A stretch of 38,476 nt of DNA from NCBI GenBank assembly GCA_017520105.1, contig JAFWRL010000293.1, positions 1 through 38,476 on the forward strand, given 5' to 3'. The stretch comes from Fibrobacter sp. GTDB taxonomy: Bacteria > Fibrobacterota > Fibrobacteria > Fibrobacterales > Fibrobacteraceae. Shown in pieces: positions 1 to 9,871 of this stretch. Under the pieces are notes generated by a model. That model was given only the letters and a program-made list of their open reading frames with translations, was not told the DNA's origin and searched no databases. How positions within the stretch are numbered: the first letter of the stretch is position 1; the number at the start of each line of letters is the position of its first letter. The position numbers were made by a program, and so were the translations under genes.

Positions 1-3000
1 CATACAAGGACTTGATGAACGAAGCGCCAAAGAAGAAACTTTATTGCAAAGAAGGCAACAAATGGTACTCTCCTACCAATATTGCGGGAGCCACCTCTTT
101 GGCCGAAAATCCGGGCGACTGGAGCTGGATGCCGCATTCCCGCGCAAACGGCGAAGAATTGGATTATCCGGGCATGCCGTGCATAAGCAAGGATGAAGGA
201 GACAGCGACTTCGATGCAGCACCCGTGAATCCTTACGTATCTGTTTACCGCAAGGACCAATTTATCTGGGGTTACAGTCCTTCTAAAAAGGAAATGGAAA
301 CCAAGAGAGCAAACTACAAAATCAACATGGTACTCGACCCCCCGTTCAACGTTTCCAACGGATCCCACATCGATATCGACCAGAAAAGCAGCACCGTCCA
401 CGTCACCGGCAAGGCACACATCAGCGAAGGCGGATTCATCACGAAAATCTGGGCGAACGGCGTAAAAATCACCGGCATGGCATTTGTTGACCCGCAAAGC
501 CTTGACAAGTGGCTTCTGGACGAATCCGGAACAAAGATTATTGCGAAATATGACATCCCGACCGACATGTGGGATCTCGATATTCCCGTCAAGATGGGCA
601 TCGGTTCAAACAAAGTGGATGTAACCATATTTGCAGGCCCCGACCCCACTTGCGAAACTTGCACGGAAAATGGCGGTTGCGCATTTGAAAATAGAAGCTT
701 CTACGTTAATTTCACCAAGGGCGACGCCACGGCATCCCAGCTTGTCATCAAGGACGCCCAGGGGAACCCGGTCGTAAGCCCCGCCAATCCAGACGGAACA
801 GTATTCTACATTGACTTGATGGACAAAGATAAAGTAAAAAACAAGACGGAATCCGTCGAAGTCCAAATTCTCAACAACAAAAAGAACGACGTCCTCAAAG
901 TCACACTGACGGCCGACCCCGCCAACCCGGGACACTTTATCGGGGGTCCAATTACAGCCATCAGCCACTCCAAGGAAATGAGGAACCAGACTTCAGAAAT
1001 TTCGTTCTTTGCAGGCGATACTATCCAGATAACTTATACTGACCCGGATGACGAGGACGATATTTCCACGTACTCCTTCTATGCGGAATCCAAAATACCA
1101 TCGCCGCAGACGGTACTCGCCGAAGACACCAACTGCGACAACAAAGTGGACCTGTTGAAGATAACCTTCTCGAATAAACTCGCCGACGGATACACGCTGG
1201 ACAGTATCAAGTTCTTTATTGATGGCATGGCCGATTCCGTGAAGCTCCCGCTTGTAGCCTCGAATTACGCGGATATGAACGAAGTCGTCATTCCGATTGA
1301 CACAAGCTTCGTCCCGACAAGCGCAAGCCCCTCCGGAAAGATTACGACATACGTGACCGACCACGGATCCGCAAGCCCTGAAACAGCAAAGATTACAGAC
1401 GGAATCCGCCCGACGCTCGAAAGCGTTTCGATTCTCGAAAAGGCAGATGACGATGCAAGCGGACTGGACACCGTCATGATCGCCTTCTCGGAACCGGTAA
1501 TTCTCTCGTCCGAAAGCGAATGGCCGCTTGCCATTGCCGGCGCTGCAGGCGTACCGACCGTCGTCGGCAAGGGAACAACAACAAACAACGGAAAAAGTTG
1601 GACTTTTGTCATCAGCGGCAATACAAACAATGCTCTCATCCCGATAGGAGCTCAAGCAAGTGCAAAAACAACGGGAGGCACTTCCATTACCGACCAAAGT
1701 TTCAATCCGATTAGCCCGACCGGCTGCAAGCCGAGCGTGCCCGTAACGCTCATCAGCCGCCCAGTCCCCGTATATCATGCAGAAATGATAGACATTCAAG
1801 GCGATGGAGTTCCTGATAAAGTCTATATCATGTTCGAGCGCAAGTTGAAGACAAAGGACATGTTCGACAGTATCGTGACAAACTGGGGCAACCCGGGCAT
1901 CACGCGCACGTTCGTGACCACGGCAGATACCACCGGCGGCATAATCAAGCCCAAGGAAACGTACTGGACCATCCGCGATTCCGTCTCGGCCCCGTTCAAA
2001 GTCATGACAGACTCCGTCCACTCGAAGGATTCCGTCAACACCTACAGCATCATCGAAATCAACATTCCCGAAAACCTCGCCTATCCTTACGGTTCTACAA
2101 GCGGCGAAAAGGACGGCAACGGAACGGTTTCCCCGCTCAAGGGTGTCGCAAACGGATTTTTCGAAACGACATACACCCTATACGACAAGTGCGCCCCGGT
2201 CATTGCCAACGCACGTATGGTTAAGGGGCTCCTCACAGTCAACATGTCCGAATCCGTTAACATGAACGACGCAGGCAAGTACATCCAGCGCGAACGCGGC
2301 GAATACATTCCGCCCGAAAAACCGCAGGGTTCCGGGAAATCGTATCTCTTCTCCTATAACGAGAAGGACAACGTTGTGCATGCCGGTGACCGCATCCGCC
2401 TTGTCCCAGACGTACTCGGCGCCGCCTACATCGACAAGAACAACAACGTCCCGACCGTACAGAACCCCTACGTTCGCATCACGGGTGACGAAAATATGCG
2501 CTTTACAGTAACGCTCACGAAACCGGTTGCATCTCCAAAGGCCGAGGCATACACAGGCCGTCCGGAATCGTTAAAGGACAAAGCATTTGTGACATCGGCC
2601 ATAGTCAACGGCAAAAACTATTTCATCGACGAAAGTGGAACCCTACTGGGTCAAGCCGACACATCGATCTACGCCAGTTCCGGTCCGAATTTCGAGGTCG
2701 AAATTACTATGCCCTCTGCAAGTTTCGTGACCCATGAGGGTATGCCAATGTACGATTACCACCTAAAAGTCGTCATGGACCTCTATGACAACCTCGGGCA
2801 ATACGTCAACACTTATAAGCTTGACATCCCAACGGAAAATTTCGCCTCCATGCGCGGCCTTGTCGATAACGGAATTTTCAAGTTCAATCTGGAATGGGCC
2901 GCCAAGGACAACGAAGCCCCTGTGGCAAAAAAAGGCAACAAGATTGGCACAGGCGCCTACATCGCCAAGTTCGATTTCGAAGCTGAAACCTTCTGCGCTA

Positions 3001-3116
3001 CGAAATTCGACGAATCCAACAACGATTACAAGCTAAAATGCGAAAAAAAGGGAATCAAGGCCGATAAAGCTACAGGTAGCAAAACCAAGACTTTCGGTTT
3101 CAAAAGAAAAATCTAA
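1..3116 (+). CDS. C-terminal half of a giant secreted GH9-type cellulase (5' end outside window)
   Basis: The reading frame is open to the left edge (first full codon at 3), so the true start lies upstream and the first in-window start codons (12, 15) are internal. About 1037 residues are visible. They align throughout with the second half of the next gene, beginning inside the same CBM3-like domain (KLYCKEGNKWYS, then GDWSWMPHSR) and continuing through Ig-like modules. Several modules open with Ca-loop-like motifs such as DTNCDNKVD and DIQGDGVPDK. The end is a basic tail, GTGAYIAKFDF then KTKTFGFKRKI. By homology the missing N-terminus is probably a signal peptide plus GH9 catalytic domain, but that is inference because no catalytic residue lies in the window. 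The visible part probably displays or sorts the enzyme at the cell surface. A hairpin terminator follows the stop. Confidence 0.85.
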   Translation, partial: YKDLMNEAPKKKLYCKEGNKWYSPTNIAGATSLAENPGDWSWMPHSRANGEELDYPGMPCISKDEGDSDFDAAPVNPYVSVYRKDQFIWGYSPSKKEMETKRANYKINMVLDPPFNVSNGSHIDIDQKSSTVHVTGKAHISEGGFITKIWANGVKITGMAFVDPQSLDKWLLDESGTKIIAKYDIPTDMWDLDIPVKMGIGSNKVDVTIFAGPDPTCETCTENGGCAFENRSFYVNFTKGDATASQLVIKDAQGNPVVSPANPDGTVFYIDLMDKDKVKNKTESVEVQILNNKKNDVLKVTLTADPANPGHFIGGPITAISHSKEMRNQTSEISFFAGDTIQITYTDPDDEDDISTYSFYAESKIPSPQTVLAEDTNCDNKVDLLKITFSNKLADGYTLDSIKFFIDGMADSVKLPLVASNYADMNEVVIPIDTSFVPTSASPSGKITTYVTDHGSASPETAKITDGIRPTLESVSILEKADDDASGLDTVMIAFSEPVILSSESEWPLAIAGAAGVPTVVGKGTTTNNGKSWTFVISGNTNNALIPIGAQASAKTTGGTSITDQSFNPISPTGCKPSVPVTLISRPVPVYHAEMIDIQGDGVPDKVYIMFERKLKTKDMFDSIVTNWGNPGITRTFVTTADTTGGIIKPKETYWTIRDSVSAPFKVMTDSVHSKDSVNTYSIIEINIPENLAYPYGSTSGEKDGNGTVSPLKGVANGFFETTYTLYDKCAPVIANARMVKGLLTVNMSESVNMNDAGKYIQRERGEYIPPEKPQGSGKSYLFSYNEKDNVVHAGDRIRLVPDVLGAAYIDKNNNVPTVQNPYVRITGDENMRFTVTLTKPVASPKAEAYTGRPESLKDKAFVTSAIVNGKNYFIDESGTLLGQADTSIYASSGPNFEVEITMPSASFVTHEGMPMYDYHLKVVMDLYDNLGQYVNTYKLDIPTENFASMRGLVDNGIFKFNLEWAAKDNEAPVAKKGNKIGTGAYIAKFDFEAETFCATKFDESNNDYKLKCEKKGIKADKATGSKTKTFGFKRKI

Positions 3117-3120
3117 AAGA

Positions 3121-3156
3121 ATCTCCTGGATTTAACGATTCAGGAGTCTCTTTTTC
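3121..3156 (+). terminator. Rho-independent terminator after the first GH9-type gene
   Basis: CTCCTG (3123-3128) pairs with CAGGAG (3141-3146). The stem extends inward by a G-T wobble and two A-T pairs and is followed by TCTCTTTTTCTTCTT. It starts 4 bases after the stop codon. The hairpin after the second cellulase gene is clearly related in sequence, so the duplication that made the pair probably included the terminator. Confidence 0.8.
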
Positions 3157-3257
3157 TTCTTGTTTGTAAATTTTCAGATACATCGTTTAGCTAAAAAGAA
3201 AGCTCATTGTTTTCAATTACTTTATTTTTTCATGTTCTTTTTTCATATGATACACTT

Positions 3258-3286
3258 TGAAGAATAAAAAAGCAATCTGAAGAATA
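3258..3286 (+). repeat. Two direct copies of TGAAGAATA, 20-bp period
   Basis: TGAAGAATA occurs at 3258-3266 and again at 3278-3286. The two starts are exactly 20 bp apart, about two helical turns, in an AT-rich spacer just upstream of a candidate -35 element at 3289. The position and helical phasing fit an activator binding site. This is seen in sequence only, and chance is possible in such AT-rich DNA. Confidence 0.4.
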
Positions 3287-3288
3287 TT

Positions 3289-3317
3289 TTGAGAACAAAA
3301 AAGGAATATATCATAAT
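3289..3317 (+). promoter_or_regulatory. Candidate sigma-70-type promoter of the second GH9 gene
   Basis: TTGAGA (3289-3294) and CATAAT (3312-3317) are separated by 17 bp inside the 299-base AT-rich spacer between the first two cellulase genes. This would start transcription near 3324 and leave a leader of about 90 nt before the GTG start at 3416. A second possible -10, TATAAC at 3358-3363, has no convincing -35. No GG-N10-GC sigma-54 pattern was seen in this spacer. Confidence 0.35.
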
Positions 3318-3415
3318 ACATTTTTGCATAAATAATCTATTTTATCTTTTGAGAGAATATAACTAGAGGGCAAGACGTGTTTTGCCCGCTTTTTACATAT
3401 GTAAAAGGAGACAAA

Positions 3416-6400
3416 GTGAGTATCAGAAAGTACCTGTTTGCATTATGTGCCGCTGTTGGATTTTCATCAGCACAGCAGCAACAAGCAACTCCTTATGACT
3501 TGATTCGACCGACATACCCACTCACCTGGGACAGTACTGTTTTCAAGAATTTTGACACCTCGGTCACCAAGAAAAAGAACATGTTGCCGAAGAACCTAAC
3601 TCCGGCATCATACGCTCCGAATGCATTGATTCCCGATACGCTGAACCAGGCGTACTTGGATGCTATCAACTACCGCATGTCTCCTATTCGCGTGAACCAG
3701 GCGGGCTACCTTGAAAAAGACCTAGAACGTCAATTCTATTACGTCGGTAACGCAACCACCTTCGAAGTCGTCGATGTCGATGGGAAATCTCTTAGCCCCG
3801 CAGTCACCGGCACACTAAGAGCCTCTGGCCAAAGTACATCTTCTAACTGGACGATTATCGCCGGCACAAACGCCGCCACAAACGACCAAAAACGCTATCA
3901 AGTCGATATCAAGGGCCAATCCGGCAAAATCATGATCGGTAACATTCCGCAGGGAGTTCCGACGGATACGCGTCTCCGCATCAAGGTTGGCAACGATATT
4001 TCGAGCACATTCATCGTCTCCGACAACGTCTATTCCATGGTGAAAGATGCCGCCCTCAAGTTCTATGGCATCAACCGTAGCGGAAACGGAGAATCCTGGT
4101 TCCACCCAGCAAGCCACACGCTTGATGGCGGTGGCCCTATCGTCACAGGAGCTGACGACGTTCGTGGACCGTTCAACGCCTCCCTTGCCGGGACTCTTGA
4201 AGGCGGCTACTACGACTGTGGTGACCATCTGAAGGAATCACAGACGCAGATGTACGCCTTCATGGTGGCAGCCGTCATGGCGGCAACAAACTCGGATGCA
4301 GACGAAGACCACTACGCATTCAACCAAGGCGAAACGGTCAATACTGACGGTATGCCGGACATGCTTCGCGAAGCAAAACATGGCGCTGACTTTGTTCTCC
4401 GCGCTTACAATCGTGCCAAGGGTGTCATCGACGACATGGCTCTTTCCGTCGGTAACTTCGGCTCGGACCACGCTTGGTGGGGCCGCCCCGAAAACCAGGA
4501 CAAGCTGCCCGTGGATAATTCCGCATCAGCAACAGACCGTGGCGGTCCAGCCTCTAGAACGGTTCGTCTTGGCGAAATCGGAGCTAATATCGGTGGTGAA
4601 ACGGCTGCCGGCATGGCCCTCGTCGCAAAAATGTACAGCGAATATCCCGAATACAAGGCGTTCGCCGATAGCTGCTTAAAGGTTGCCAAGGAAATGTACG
4701 CTTTTGCAAAGTCCATGGCTCAAGGCAGGACATACAAGAACAACACGAAAGCCGCTGGTTGGTCCAGCCCCGCTTACAACGGCAACAACGAATTCTACGA
4801 CGATATGGCGCTTGCCTCCGTGGCACTCCTTTACGCCACCGGCGAAAAGACTTACGCCGACGACGTGATTCGCACTAGGAACCTGGTCCAAGGTCAGGAA
4901 TACATGGATGGTGCGGGCGCCTTTGCTGGCGGTTGGTTTGTTACCAACGACAAAGGCTTCTTGAAGAACGTGAAGAATACGAGCTGGGCAAACGCATACG
5001 CTTATGCGACTTACGCCCTTTACAAGCTGATTCTGGCCGACAAGAACAAGGCTATCAACGAATTCGGGCTCACCGAATCGGAATGGCTAAATGCGGTGGA
5101 AGACTGTATTACGAGCATGATTCTGAACTTGGAAGACATGTCCGGAAACGGTGCGGGTTCCATTGCACTGCCAGGCATTCCCAACAACCAGGGCCCGGCT
5201 TGGAAGTTGAGAGGAGCCCTGACGTTCGATCCCACTTGGTATAACATGATGACAGACCAAACCTGGATTTACAACCGCTACCAGATGGGCAACGTATTTG
5301 AAGTTCTCGCCTATGCTGATGTCGCAAAAGATATCGAAAAGCAGGGAATCGCTCTTCCGATTATGGGAACCCCCGACTGGAAAGCCGACGAAATGTTCCA
5401 GCTCGGTATCAACCAGCTGAACTACATGCTGGGCGTGAACCCGTGGGATGTTTCGTTCATCTTGGGCGTGGGCGACAAGAACGACGCTCATCCGCACCAT
5501 CGTGCAGCAAACCCCGAAGGCAAGAACATGCCGGGTGCAAGTTACAAGTACAATCCGCCGACAGGCGCCCTCTTCGGTGGCGTAACTCCCGGCATGACGA
5601 ACTCCTGGGTTCCTGACAACAAGAGCTGGGAAGACTACCACCTGTCCGAGACCTGTATCGATGCCGCTGCAACTTTAGTCAGCGCGGGCATGATCGCTTC
5701 CAACAAATTTGACAAGACCCTTGCCCCGGACATCAGCGTAGAAATCCGCCATGTGAGCATGGACTCTGCCATTGTGACAGTCAAGCTCACCCAGCGTGGC
5801 ACGACAACCATCTCCTATGGCACAACCGAAGGCCAATACAATTTAACAGCAACCAGTACGGCCGCAGGTGTCCGCCATGACATCACCCTCAAGGACTTGA
5901 AGCCGGGCACCACCTATTACTTCTACGTCACAGGCGCCAACGCCTACAAGCCGGAGAACACCAAGGAAAAGTACCTTGTCGATAGCACAAAGACTCCGTT
6001 CACATTCACGACTCTCAGCACGGTCGAAAATGCGAATATCGCCAACGTGACCGTCTGTAACGTGACCGGCGACAGTGCCGAAATCATGTGGTACACCCCC
6101 AACGGTGAATACGAATCCAAAATCTATTGGGATACAAAGCCGCATTCCAACGCATCTGAATTCGCCTTCAACTCCGGTGCCGGTAACGCAGACGTCTCTG
6201 GCATTCCGACGCAGTTCCACTACGTGAAAATTGGCGGACTCAAGGAAAAGACAACCTACTACTTCATGGTCGAAAGCAACGGAGCTCAATCCACAGTCGA
6301 TGACAACGGCAACCTGCTCAAGTTCACGACCCCTGTGACATGGTACGATTTCAGCGTGAGAACATACCAGTACGAATGGGATGGAAAGCCGGCCATCAAC

Positions 6401-9400
6401 ATGAACATCTTCAACAACGAAGCAAGACCGTTCGACAGCCTCACCGTCCGCATGTACATGCGCGGCGATGACGACCTCTACGACGACGTCGCTATCCGTA
6501 CTGACATTTGCCAAGCTTACGACGAAGCGGGCTTCAACAAAGCTTGCGACCCGACAACGCTAGCCCAGTTAAACGAAGGCTTCCGTCATGCACGTCCGGT
6601 CAAGATCGAAGACACTTACGACGAAAAAACAAAGACCTGGCAGTGGTACTTCCCCATCCCGCTCGGTTCGACCGTCATCAAGTCCTCCAGTCGTTTCCGT
6701 GTCGATGTGCTTTTTGTCGCACGAATCAGAGCTGTGGGCCAGGACGACCCCCTCGACATTCCGCCGCAGAACAAGAAACTCTACTGCCGTTCGGGCAACA
6801 AGTGGCACTGGGTCACGGACATCACCAGCAAAGAAAGTCTCAACGAAAATCCGGGTGACTGGAGCTGGATGCCGCACTCCCGTACAAACAACGAAGAAAA
6901 AGACTACCCCGGTATGCCGTGCGAAGAGAAGGACGCTGGCGATATCGACCTCGACCTCGCCATCGAGAACCCCTACGTATCCGTGTATCGCAAGGACGAA
7001 TTTATTTGGGGTTATAGCCCGTCCAAGAGCGAAATGGACAAGAAGAGAGCAAACTACAAGATGGACATCACGCTCGATCCACCGTTCAACGTCTCCAACG
7101 GCTCCCATATCGATATAGACCAAGCAAACAGCACAGTCCATGTCACGGGTAAAGCCCACATTACCGAAGGTGGCTACATCACAAAGGTATGGGCGAACGG
7201 CGTGAAGATTAGTGGAATGGTCCTCTTCGATGGACTGGACAAATGGATTTTGGACGAATCCGGCACAAAGATTATCGCCAAGTACGACATTCCGACGGAC
7301 ATGTGGGATCTCGACATTCCAGTCAAGATGACGCTCGGCAGCAAGAAGGTTGACATCACCATCTTTGCAGGCCCCAACCCCACGTGCGAAGAATGCTCCG
7401 AAAATGGAGGCTGCGCATTCGAGAACAGAACCTACTACATAAACTTCTCGAAGGGCGACGCCACCGCATCGACGCTCGTTCTTAAAGATGCCGCGGGCAA
7501 TCCGATTGCAAGCCCCGCCAATCCTGATGGAACTGTATTCTTCATCGACTTGATGGACAAGGACAAGGTAAAGAAGAACACGCAGTCTGTTGAAGTCCAG
7601 ATTACCAACAGCAAGAAGAACGACGCTCTCACCGTCACCTTGAACGCCGACCCAGCGAACCCCGGACACTTTGTCGGAGGTCCGTTCACGGCAATCAACC
7701 ACTCCAAGGAAACGAGAAACCAGACTTCGGAAATTTCGTTCTACGCCGGCGACACAATCCAGGTAACTTATACCGACCCGAACGACGAAGACGACGTTTC
7801 CAAGCAATCCTTCTATGCCGTATCCAAGGTGCCTGTACCGCAGAAAGTTCTCGCCGAAGATACCGACTGCGACAACAAGACTGACCGGTTGAAAATTTCA
7901 TTCTCGAACAAACTTGCAGACGGATACACGCTGGACAGCATCAAGTTCTTTATCGAAGGCATGGCCGATTCCATAAAGGTTCCGCTCGACGCCTCGAAAT
8001 ACGCGAACTTGGACGAAATCATCATTCCTATTGACACAAGCCTCATTCCGACGACTCCAAGTCCGTCCGGAAAGATTACGACATACGTCACCGATCATGG
8101 GGCTGCACAGATTTCAACAAATGCCGAAACAGCGAAGATTACAGACGGCATCCTCCCCACGCTCGAAAGTGTATCCATCCTCGAAAAGTCGGACAACGAC
8201 AACAGCGGTTACGACACTGTCATGGTGGCCTTCTCTGAACCGGTTATTCTCTCGTCCCAGAGCGAATGGCCGCTCGCCATCGCGGGTACTGTAGGCATGC
8301 CGACGGTTGTCGGAAAGGGAACCACGACGAACAACGGAAAGAGCTGGACATTTATCATCAGCGGAAACACGAACAATTCACTCGTGCCGATTGGAGCGCA
8401 GGTCACTCCAAGAACATCAAACGACTTCACCATCACCGACCAGAGTTTCAACGGAGTCAACGCCGCAGGCTGCAAGACCGTCACGGTTACACTCATTTCG
8501 AGACCGGTTGGCATCTATCACGCCGAAATGATAGACTTGGAAGGCGATGGCGTTCCTGATAAAGTCTATATCATGTTCGAACAAAAGCTCAAGACAAAGG
8601 ATATGTTCGATAGTATCGTAACGGTCTGGGGAAATCCGGGCATCACGCGTTCGTTCATCATGAATGCGGATACGACGGGCGGAACAATCAAGCCTCAGGC
8701 AGGCAGTTTCTGGACCATCCGAGATTCCGTCTCTGCCCCGTTCACGGTGCAAATTGACTCCGTCACGACAAAGGATTCCGTCAATACGTACAGCATAATC
8801 GAAATCAACATTCCGGCTAACCTCGCCTATCCTTACGGTTCTACAAGCGGCGAAAAGGACGGCAACGGAACTGTTTCCCCGCACAAGGGTGTCGCAAACG
8901 GATTCTTCGAATCGACATTCACGCTGTATGACAAGTGCGCTCCGGTCATTGCCAACGCACGTATGGTTAAGGGACTCCTCACAGTCAACGTGTCCGAACC
9001 CGTTAACATGAACGACGCAGGCAAGTACATCCAGCGCGAACGCGGCGAATACATTCCACCCGAAAAACCGCAGGGTTCCGGGAAATCGTATCTCTTCTCC
9101 TATAACGAGAAGGACAACGTTGTCCATGCCGGTGACCGCATCCGCCTTGTCCCAGACGTACTCGGCGCCGCCTACATCGACAAGAACAACAACGTCCCGA
9201 CCGTACAGAACCCCTACGTTCGCATCACGGGTGACGACAACATACGCTTTAGCGTGACCATCCCGAATTCCGTCACAACCCCACAGGCAAACGCCTACAT
9301 AGGTCGCCCTGAAACAATCAAGAACGATGCATTCGTCACTTCGGCCATTATTGGCGGCAAGAATAACTTCATCGACGGAAGCGGAATTCTCATGGGTCAA

Positions 9401-9862
9401 ATCGATACGGCGACCTATATCGGATCAGGTCCGAAATTCGAAATCGAAATCACGATGCCATCGGCTAGTTTCTTGACTCACGAAGGCCAGCCGATGTACG
9501 ATTACCGCTTGAAAGTGGTCATGGACCTCTACGACAATCTCGGGCAGTACATCAACACGTACAAGCTAGACATTCCGAAGGAAAATTTCACCGCAATGAG
9601 AAATCTCATCGATAACGGAATTTTCAAGCTCAACCTGGAATGGGCTGCCAAAGACAACGAAGCCCCTGTTGCAAAGAAGGGCAACAAGATTGGAACAGGC
9701 GCCTACATCGCGAAATTCGACTTTACGGCGGAATCATTCTGCGCAACGAAATTTGATGAATCGAATAACGATTACAAGTTGACTTGCGAAAATGCCGGAG
9801 TCAAAGCCGAACGCGTTACGGACAGCAAGACTAAGACATTCGGATTCAAGAGGAAAAAATAA
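3416..9862 (+). CDS. Giant secreted GH9 cellulase (2148 aa) with Fn3, CBM3-like and Ig-like modules
   Basis: Likely an endoglucanase cleaving beta-1,4-glucan outside the cell. The GTG start at 3416 is chosen because AAAAGGAG (3403-3410) sits 5 nt upstream and a signal peptide follows (VSIRKYLFALCAAVGFSSA). Domains in order: cellulase N-terminal Ig-like (about 89-200); GH9 catalytic (about 213-762) with YYDCGDH giving Asp267 and Asp270, a HHRAANPEG histidine motif, and Glu745 in DYHLSETC; two Fn3-like domains (about 768-976); a CBM3-like sandwich (about 979-1205); then roughly 900 residues of Ig-like modules including SbsA-type stretches (DTVMVAFSEPV) and DLEGDGVPDK loops. The C-terminus is GTGAYIAKFDF...KTKTFGFKRKK. 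No dockerin was seen. The GH9 call is firm; endo- versus processive action cannot be read here. The second half is paralogous to the preceding gene. Confidence 0.93.
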   Translation: MSIRKYLFALCAAVGFSSAQQQQATPYDLIRPTYPLTWDSTVFKNFDTSVTKKKNMLPKNLTPASYAPNALIPDTLNQAYLDAINYRMSPIRVNQAGYLEKDLERQFYYVGNATTFEVVDVDGKSLSPAVTGTLRASGQSTSSNWTIIAGTNAATNDQKRYQVDIKGQSGKIMIGNIPQGVPTDTRLRIKVGNDISSTFIVSDNVYSMVKDAALKFYGINRSGNGESWFHPASHTLDGGGPIVTGADDVRGPFNASLAGTLEGGYYDCGDHLKESQTQMYAFMVAAVMAATNSDADEDHYAFNQGETVNTDGMPDMLREAKHGADFVLRAYNRAKGVIDDMALSVGNFGSDHAWWGRPENQDKLPVDNSASATDRGGPASRTVRLGEIGANIGGETAAGMALVAKMYSEYPEYKAFADSCLKVAKEMYAFAKSMAQGRTYKNNTKAAGWSSPAYNGNNEFYDDMALASVALLYATGEKTYADDVIRTRNLVQGQEYMDGAGAFAGGWFVTNDKGFLKNVKNTSWANAYAYATYALYKLILADKNKAINEFGLTESEWLNAVEDCITSMILNLEDMSGNGAGSIALPGIPNNQGPAWKLRGALTFDPTWYNMMTDQTWIYNRYQMGNVFEVLAYADVAKDIEKQGIALPIMGTPDWKADEMFQLGINQLNYMLGVNPWDVSFILGVGDKNDAHPHHRAANPEGKNMPGASYKYNPPTGALFGGVTPGMTNSWVPDNKSWEDYHLSETCIDAAATLVSAGMIASNKFDKTLAPDISVEIRHVSMDSAIVTVKLTQRGTTTISYGTTEGQYNLTATSTAAGVRHDITLKDLKPGTTYYFYVTGANAYKPENTKEKYLVDSTKTPFTFTTLSTVENANIANVTVCNVTGDSAEIMWYTPNGEYESKIYWDTKPHSNASEFAFNSGAGNADVSGIPTQFHYVKIGGLKEKTTYYFMVESNGAQSTVDDNGNLLKFTTPVTWYDFSVRTYQYEWDGKPAINMNIFNNEARPFDSLTVRMYMRGDDDLYDDVAIRTDICQAYDEAGFNKACDPTTLAQLNEGFRHARPVKIEDTYDEKTKTWQWYFPIPLGSTVIKSSSRFRVDVLFVARIRAVGQDDPLDIPPQNKKLYCRSGNKWHWVTDITSKESLNENPGDWSWMPHSRTNNEEKDYPGMPCEEKDAGDIDLDLAIENPYVSVYRKDEFIWGYSPSKSEMDKKRANYKMDITLDPPFNVSNGSHIDIDQANSTVHVTGKAHITEGGYITKVWANGVKISGMVLFDGLDKWILDESGTKIIAKYDIPTDMWDLDIPVKMTLGSKKVDITIFAGPNPTCEECSENGGCAFENRTYYINFSKGDATASTLVLKDAAGNPIASPANPDGTVFFIDLMDKDKVKKNTQSVEVQITNSKKNDALTVTLNADPANPGHFVGGPFTAINHSKETRNQTSEISFYAGDTIQVTYTDPNDEDDVSKQSFYAVSKVPVPQKVLAEDTDCDNKTDRLKISFSNKLADGYTLDSIKFFIEGMADSIKVPLDASKYANLDEIIIPIDTSLIPTTPSPSGKITTYVTDHGAAQISTNAETAKITDGILPTLESVSILEKSDNDNSGYDTVMVAFSEPVILSSQSEWPLAIAGTVGMPTVVGKGTTTNNGKSWTFIISGNTNNSLVPIGAQVTPRTSNDFTITDQSFNGVNAAGCKTVTVTLISRPVGIYHAEMIDLEGDGVPDKVYIMFEQKLKTKDMFDSIVTVWGNPGITRSFIMNADTTGGTIKPQAGSFWTIRDSVSAPFTVQIDSVTTKDSVNTYSIIEINIPANLAYPYGSTSGEKDGNGTVSPHKGVANGFFESTFTLYDKCAPVIANARMVKGLLTVNVSEPVNMNDAGKYIQRERGEYIPPEKPQGSGKSYLFSYNEKDNVVHAGDRIRLVPDVLGAAYIDKNNNVPTVQNPYVRITGDDNIRFSVTIPNSVTTPQANAYIGRPETIKNDAFVTSAIIGGKNNFIDGSGILMGQIDTATYIGSGPKFEIEITMPSASFLTHEGQPMYDYRLKVVMDLYDNLGQYINTYKLDIPKENFTAMRNLIDNGIFKLNLEWAAKDNEAPVAKKGNKIGTGAYIAKFDFTAESFCATKFDESNNDYKLTCENAGVKAERVTDSKTKTFGFKRKK
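8935..9237 (+). repeat. Near-identical patch shared with 2189-2491 (gene-conversion candidate)
   Basis: This stretch matches 2189-2491 at a constant offset of 6746 bp. By eye there are about five mismatches over about 300 bp, and only two across the last 230 bp. Sequence just before (2073-2188) already differs more, and sequence after 2491/9237 diverges sharply. The encoded segment, around KYIQRERGEYIPPEKPQGSG, is almost identical in both proteins. Confidence 0.85.
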
Positions 9863-9871
9863 AACAAATGT

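Noticed and set aside
12..17. Start codon of the first gene at TTG 12 or ATG 15
   Set aside because: The frame is open upstream to the window edge, and the paralogue shows this point is inside a domain, so it is not the true start.
3117..3415. Sigma-54 (-24/-12) promoter upstream of the second cellulase gene
   Set aside because: A TTGCAT at 3324 looks like a -12 element, but the required GG 10 bp upstream is absent (AA there). A sigma-70-like candidate fits better.
6569..9400. Long minus-strand frames under the second cellulase gene (6569-7807, 8417-9400)
   Set aside because: They mirror codon periodicity of the cellulase gene, and similar ghosts recur under the paralogue at 993-2021, as expected for shadows.
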